64,000 bases of DNA from Euonymus europaeus (Eukaryota > Streptophyta > Magnoliopsida > Celastrales > Celastraceae): positions 14,898,001 to 14,962,000 of the forward strand of contig OY756962.1 of the NCBI GenBank assembly GCA_963580455.1, in the 5' to 3' direction. Each line of letters begins with the position of its first letter. The stretch's first letter is position 1. Positions 59,101 through 64,000 of this stretch are shown here, piece by piece. The position numbers and the translations under genes are program-made. The notes under the pieces were generated by a model. That model made no database searches. It was not told the DNA's origin and was given only the letters and a program-made list of their open reading frames with translations.

Positions 59101-62100
59101 CAATTGCTCGGTGTACACTTTTTATTGTCCTTCTATGTCAAATTTTATGAGTATAAGCTTCCAAGATTACTTCGATGCCAAAACACCAACTTTTTATCAC
59201 AAATGGATAAAACCGTTAAAATCTCCTCCATATAGAGAGTTGAGCAACTTCGGACCATCACAGTAGCTCGGTGTACACTTTTTATTGTTCTTCTATGTCA
59301 AATTTTATGAGTATAAGCTTCCAAGATTATTTCGATTACAAATCACCAACTTTCTATGACAAATGGACAAAACCGTTAAAAGCTTTTACATAGAGAGAAT
59401 TGAGCAACTTCGGACCATCAAAGTTGCTCGGTGTACACTTTTTATTGTTCTTCTATGTTAAATTTTATGAGTATAAGCTTCCTAGATTATTTCGGCGCCA
59501 AAAAATAAACTTTTTACGACAAATGGACAAAACCGTTAAAAGCTCCTCCATAGAGAGAGTTGAGTAACTTCGAACCAACAAAGTTGCTCGGGATACACTT
59601 TTTATTGTTCTTCTTTGTCAAATTTTACGAGTATAAGCTTTCTAGATTATTTCGATGCTAAAACACCATCTTTCTATGACAAATGGACAAAACCGTTAAA
59701 AGCCCCTCCATAGAGAGAGTTGAGCAACTTCGGACCATCAAAGTTGCTCGGTGTACACTTTTTATTGTTCTTCTATGTTAAATTTTACGAGTATAAGCTT
59801 CCTAGATTATTTCGATGCCAAAAAATGAACTTTTTACGACAAATGGACAAAACCGTTAAAATCTCCTCCATAGAGAGAGTTGAGCAACTTTGGACCATCA
59901 CAGTAGCTCGGTGTACACTTTTTATTGTTCTTCTATGTCAAATTTTATGAGTATAAGCTTCCAAGATTATTTCGATTACAAATCACCAACTTTCTATGAC
60001 AAATGGACAAAACCGTTAAAAGCTTCTACATAGAGAGAGTTGAGCAACTTCGGACCATCAAAGTTGCTCGGTGTACACTTTTTATTGTTCTTCTATGTCA
60101 AATTTTACGAGTATAAGCTTCAAAAATTATTTCGATTCCGAATCACCGACTTTCGATGAGAAATGGACAAAACCGTTAAAAGCTCCTCCATATAGAGAGT
60201 TGAGCAACTTCGGACCATCAAACTTGCTCGGTGTACACTTTTTATTGTTCTTCTATGTTAAATTTTACGAGTATAAGCTTCCTAGATTATTTCGACGCCA
60301 AAAAATGAACTTTTTATGACAAATGGACAAAACCGTTAAAAGCTCCTCCATAGAGAGAGTTGAGCAACTTCGAAACAACAAAGTTGCTCGGGATACACTT
60401 TTTATTGTTCTTCTTTGTCAAATTTTACGAGTATAAGCTTCCTAGATTATTTCGATGCTAAAACACCATCTTTCTATGACAAATGGACAAAACCGTTAAA
60501 AGCCCCTCCATAGAGAGAGTTGAGCAACTTCGGACCATCAAAGTTGCTCGTTGTACACTTTTTATTGTTATTCTATGTCAAATTTTATGAGTATAAGCTT
60601 CCAAGATTATTTCGATTCCAAATCGTCCAACTTTCTATGAGAAATGGACAAAACCGTTCAAAGCTCCACCATAGAAAGAGTTGGGCAACTTCGAACCAAT
60701 AAAGTTGCTCGGGATACACTTTTTATTGTTCTTCTTTGTCAAATTTTACGAGTATAAGTTTCCTAGATTATTTCGATGCCAAAAAACGAAATTTTTACGA
60801 CAAATGGACAAAACCGTTAAAATCTCCTCCATAGAGAGAGTTGAGCAACTTCGGACCAACACAGTTGCTCGGTGTACACTTTTTATTGTCCTTCTATGTC
60901 AAATTTTATGAGTATAAGCTTCCAAGATTACTTCGATGCCAAAACACCAACTTTTTATCACAAATGGACAAAACCGTTAAAATCTCCTCCATAGAGAGAG
61001 TTGAGCAACTTCGGACCATCACAGTAGCTCGGTGTACATTTTTTATTGTTCTTCTATGTCAAATTTTATGAGTATAAGCTTCCAAGATTATTTCGATTAC
61101 AAATCACCAACTTTCTATGACAAATGGACAAAACCGTTAAAAGCTTCTACATAGAGAGAGTTGAGCAACTTCGGACCATCAAAGTTGCTCGGTGTACACT
61201 TTTTATTGTTCTTCTATGTCAAATTTTACGAGTATAAGCTTCAAAAATTATTTCGATTCCAAATCACCGACTTTCGATGAGAAATGGACAAAACCGTTAA
61301 AAGCTCCTCCATATAGAGAGTTGAGCAACTACGGACCATCAAACTTGCTCGGTGTACACTTTTTATTGTTCTTCTATGTTAAATTTTACGAGTATAAGCT
61401 TCCTAGATTATTTCGACGCCAAAAAATGAACTTTCTACGACAAATGGACAAAACCGTTAAAAGCTCCTCCATAGAGAGAGTTGAGCAACTTCGAACCAAC
61501 AAAGTTGCTCGGGATACACTTTTTATTGTTCTTCTTTGTCAAATTTTACGAGTATAAGCTTCCTAGATTATTTCGATGCTAAAACACCATCTTTCTATGA
61601 CAAATGGATAAAACCGTTAAAAGCCCCTCCATAGAGAGAGTTGAGCAACTTCGGACCATCAAAGTTGCTCGTTGTACACTTTTTATTGTTATTCTATGTC
61701 AAATTTTACGAGTATAAGCTTCCAAGATTATTTCGATTCCAAATCACTAACTTTCTATGACAAATGGACAAAACCGTTAAAAGCCCCTCTATAGAGATAA
61801 TTGAGCAACTTCGGACCATCAAAGTTACTCGGTGTACACTTTTTATTGTTATTCTATGTCAAATTTTATGAGTATAAGCTTCCAAGATTATTTCGATTCC
61901 AAATCACCAACTTTCTATGAGAAATGGACAAAACCGTTCAAAGCTCCACCATAGAGAGAGTTGAGCAACTACGAACCAACAAAGTTGCTCGGGATACACT
62001 TTTTATTGTTCTTCTTTGTCAAATTTTACGAGTATAAGCTTCCTAGATTATTTCGATGCTAAAACACCATCTTTCTATGACAAATGGACAAAACCGTTAA

Positions 62101-63130
62101 AAGCCCCTCCATAGAGAGAGTTGAGCAACTTCGGACCATCAAAGTTGCTCGTTGTACACTTTTTATTGTTATTCTATGACAAATTTTATGAGTATAAGCT
62201 TCCAAGATTATTTCGATTCCAAATCACCAACTTTCTATGAGAAATGGACAAAACCGTTCAAAGCTCCACCATAGAGAGAGTTGGGCAACTTCGAACCAAT
62301 AAAGTTGCTCGGGATACACTTTTTATTGTTCTTCTTTGTCAAATTTTACGAGTATAAGTTTCCTAGATTATTTCGATGCCAAAAAACGAATTTTTTACGA
62401 CAAATGGACAAAACCGTTAAAATCTCCTCCATAGAGAGAGTTGAGCAACTTCGGACCAACACAATTGCTCGGTGTACACTTTTTATTGTCCTTCTATGTC
62501 AAATTTTATGAGTATAAGCTTCCAAGATTACTTCGATGCCAAAACACCAACTTTTTATCACAAATGGATAAAACCGTTAAAATCTCCTCCATAGAGAGAG
62601 TTGAGCAACTTCGGACCATCACAGTAGCTCGGTGTACACTTTTTATTGTTCTTCTATGTCAAATTTTATGAGTATAAGCTTCCAAGATTATTTCGATTAC
62701 AAATCACCAACTTTCTATGACAAATGGACAAAACCGTTAAAAGCTTTTACATAGAGAGAATTGAGCAACTTCGGACCATCAAAGTTGCTCGGTGTACACT
62801 TTTTATTGTTCTTCTATGTTAAATTTTATGAGTATAAGCTTCCTAGATTATTTCGGCGCCAAAAAATAAACTTTTTACGACAAATGGACAAAACCGTTAA
62901 AAGCTCCTCCATAGAGAGAGTTGAGTAACTTCGAACCAACAAAGTTGCTCGGGATACACTTTTTATTGTTCTTCTTTGTCAAATTTTACGAGTATAAGCT
63001 TTCTAGATTATTTCGATGCTAAAACACCATCTTTCTATGACAAATGGACAAAACCGTTAAAAGCCCCTCCATAGAGAGAGTTGAGCAACTTCGGACCATC
63101 AAAGTTGCTCGGTGTACACTTTTTATTGTT
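56148..63130 (+). repeat. 3,361-bp higher-order repeat, two tandem copies
   Basis: The sequence from about 56,148 to 59,508 is repeated at 59,509 to about 62,869 with very few differences, and the match continues to about 63,130. The period is 21 monomers plus 1 bp. The extra base is the shared insertion in AAATCGTCCAAC (57,264 and 60,625). One visible difference is CATATAGAGAG at 59,230 against CATAGAGAGAG at 62,591. Confidence 0.85.
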
Positions 63131-63435
63131 ATTCTATGTCAAATTTTAGGAGTATAAGCTTCCAAGATTATTTTGATTCCAAATCACTAACTTTCTATGA
63201 CAAATGGACAAAACCGTTGAAAGCCCCTCCATAGAGAGAGTTGACCAACTTCGGACCATCAAAGTTGCTCGATGTACACTTTTTATTGTTATTCTATGTC
63301 AAATTTTATGAGTATAAGCTTCCAAGATTATTTCAATTGCAAATCAACAACTTTCTATGAGAAATGGACAAAACCGTTAAAAGCTCCTCCATATAGAAAG
63401 TTGAGCAACTTCGGACCATCAAATTTGCTCGGTGT

Positions 63436-63486
63436 ATAATCTAGGAAGCTTATACTCGTAAAATTTGACAAAGATGAACAATAAAA
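63436..63486 (-). repeat. 51-bp micro-inversion inside a satellite monomer, copy 2
   Basis: The same inverted segment with the same breakpoints as at 54,815-54,865, 8,621 bp downstream. Surrounding monomers also match at that offset (about 53,000-55,070 against 61,620-63,690), so it was copied by segmental duplication rather than created twice. Confidence 0.93.
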
Positions 63487-64000
63487 CACCATCTTTCTAT
63501 GACAAATGGACAAAACCGTTAAAAGCCCATCCATAGAGAGAGTTGGGCAACTTCGGACCATCAAAGTTGCTCGGTGTACACTTTTTATTGTTATTCTATG
63601 TCAAATTTTACGAGTATAAGCTTCCAAGATTATTTCGATTCCAAATCAACAACTTTCTATGAGACATTGGACAAAACCGTTAAAAGCTCCTCCATATAGA
63701 GAGTTGAGCAACTTCGGACCATAAAAGTTGCTCGGTGAACACTTTTTATTGTTCTTCTATGTCAAATTTTACGAGTATAAGCTTCCAAGATTATTTCGAT
63801 TCTAAATCACCAACTTTCTATGAGAAATGGACAATACCGTTAAAAGCTCCTCCATATAGAGAGTTGAGCAACTTCGGACCATAAAAGTTGCTCGGTGTAC
63901 ACTTTTTATTGTTCTTCTATTTTAAAATTTACGAGTATAAGCTTCCTAGATTATTTCGATGCCAAAAAATGAACTTTTTACCACAAATGGACAAAACCGT

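Larger units (their letters stand above)
26161..64000 (+). repeat. 160-bp satellite array, right block (higher-order repeats)
   Basis: About 236 head-to-tail monomers of the same family and orientation as the left block, running to the window end. Monomer subtypes are recognisable. One has GTTGCTCGGTGTACAC; another has CCAACAAAGTTGCTCGGGAT followed by TTCTTTGTCAAA and ATGCTAAAACACC. Others carry GTTCAAAGCTCCACC, CATATAGAAAG or TTCGGCGCC. Their order recurs with multi-monomer periods (1,440, 1,600, 1,920, 3,361 and about 3,839 bp). Small length changes mark lineages: 4-bp losses at about 49,018, 49,338, 55,716 and 56,033, and 1-bp gains at about 42,426, 57,264 and 60,625. No genes are supported here. 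Confidence 0.97.

Noticed and set aside
26068..63564. Longer satellite ORFs of 94-121 codons and minus-strand 69-codon ORFs
   Set aside because: They arise where a monomer variant loses a stop or, on the minus strand, at the micro-inversion. They recur only because blocks are duplicated.
1..64000. CRISPR-like regular repetition
   Set aside because: There are no short repeats separated by unique spacers; the whole 160 bp repeats, and the context is a plant genome.

Overview
This window is repetitive DNA from a nuclear plant chromosome, probably a eudicot, and not microbial. About three quarters of it is one AT-rich tandem satellite with a 160-bp monomer (about 300 copies). Nearly every monomer carries a HindIII site (AAGCTT). 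The rest is two Ty3/gypsy-type LTR retroelement insertions. The evidence for a plant is an Athila-like gag with a tRNA-Asp-type primer site, a long-LTR Tat/Ogre-like element with a primer site of the tRNA-Arg type used by that lineage, and a plant-specific 'putative plant transposon protein'-like ORF. I cannot name the species.

Layout: 1-10,273 divergent satellite; 10,274-13,525 the 5' part of an Athila-like element (complete 5' LTR, primer site, intact gag, then an abrupt end just where the protease active site should begin); 13,526-14,701 about 7 satellite monomers; 14,702-26,160 a tandem, end-truncated Tat/Ogre-like non-autonomous element arranged 3'-internal / LTR / whole internal region / LTR; 26,161-64,000 satellite again, increasingly homogenised, with higher-order repeats (HORs). 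The HOR periods include 1,440, 1,600, 1,920 and 3,361 bp. A 51-bp micro-inversion was copied together with one of these blocks.

The only ORFs I regard as protein-coding are the Athila gag (11,753-13,561, running into satellite) and the 328-codon ORF of the non-autonomous element (22,198-23,184). A C-terminal scrap of the latter lies at 14,702-14,816. The many 60-121 codon ORFs in the satellite are by-products of the repeat. Each monomer also holds a 9-bp inverted repeat around a 10-nt spacer, a dyad of the kind reported for centromeric satellites. Together with the HORs and the Athila insertion, this makes a centromeric or pericentromeric location a reasonable hypothesis, but sequence alone does not prove it.

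The most unusual structure is the second insertion. It is about 1.37 copies of an 8,370-bp LTR-plus-internal unit, its ends do not fall at LTR termini, and the satellite resumes almost exactly in phase behind it. This fits capture of a concatemeric or circular retroelement DNA at a break better than ordinary integration.
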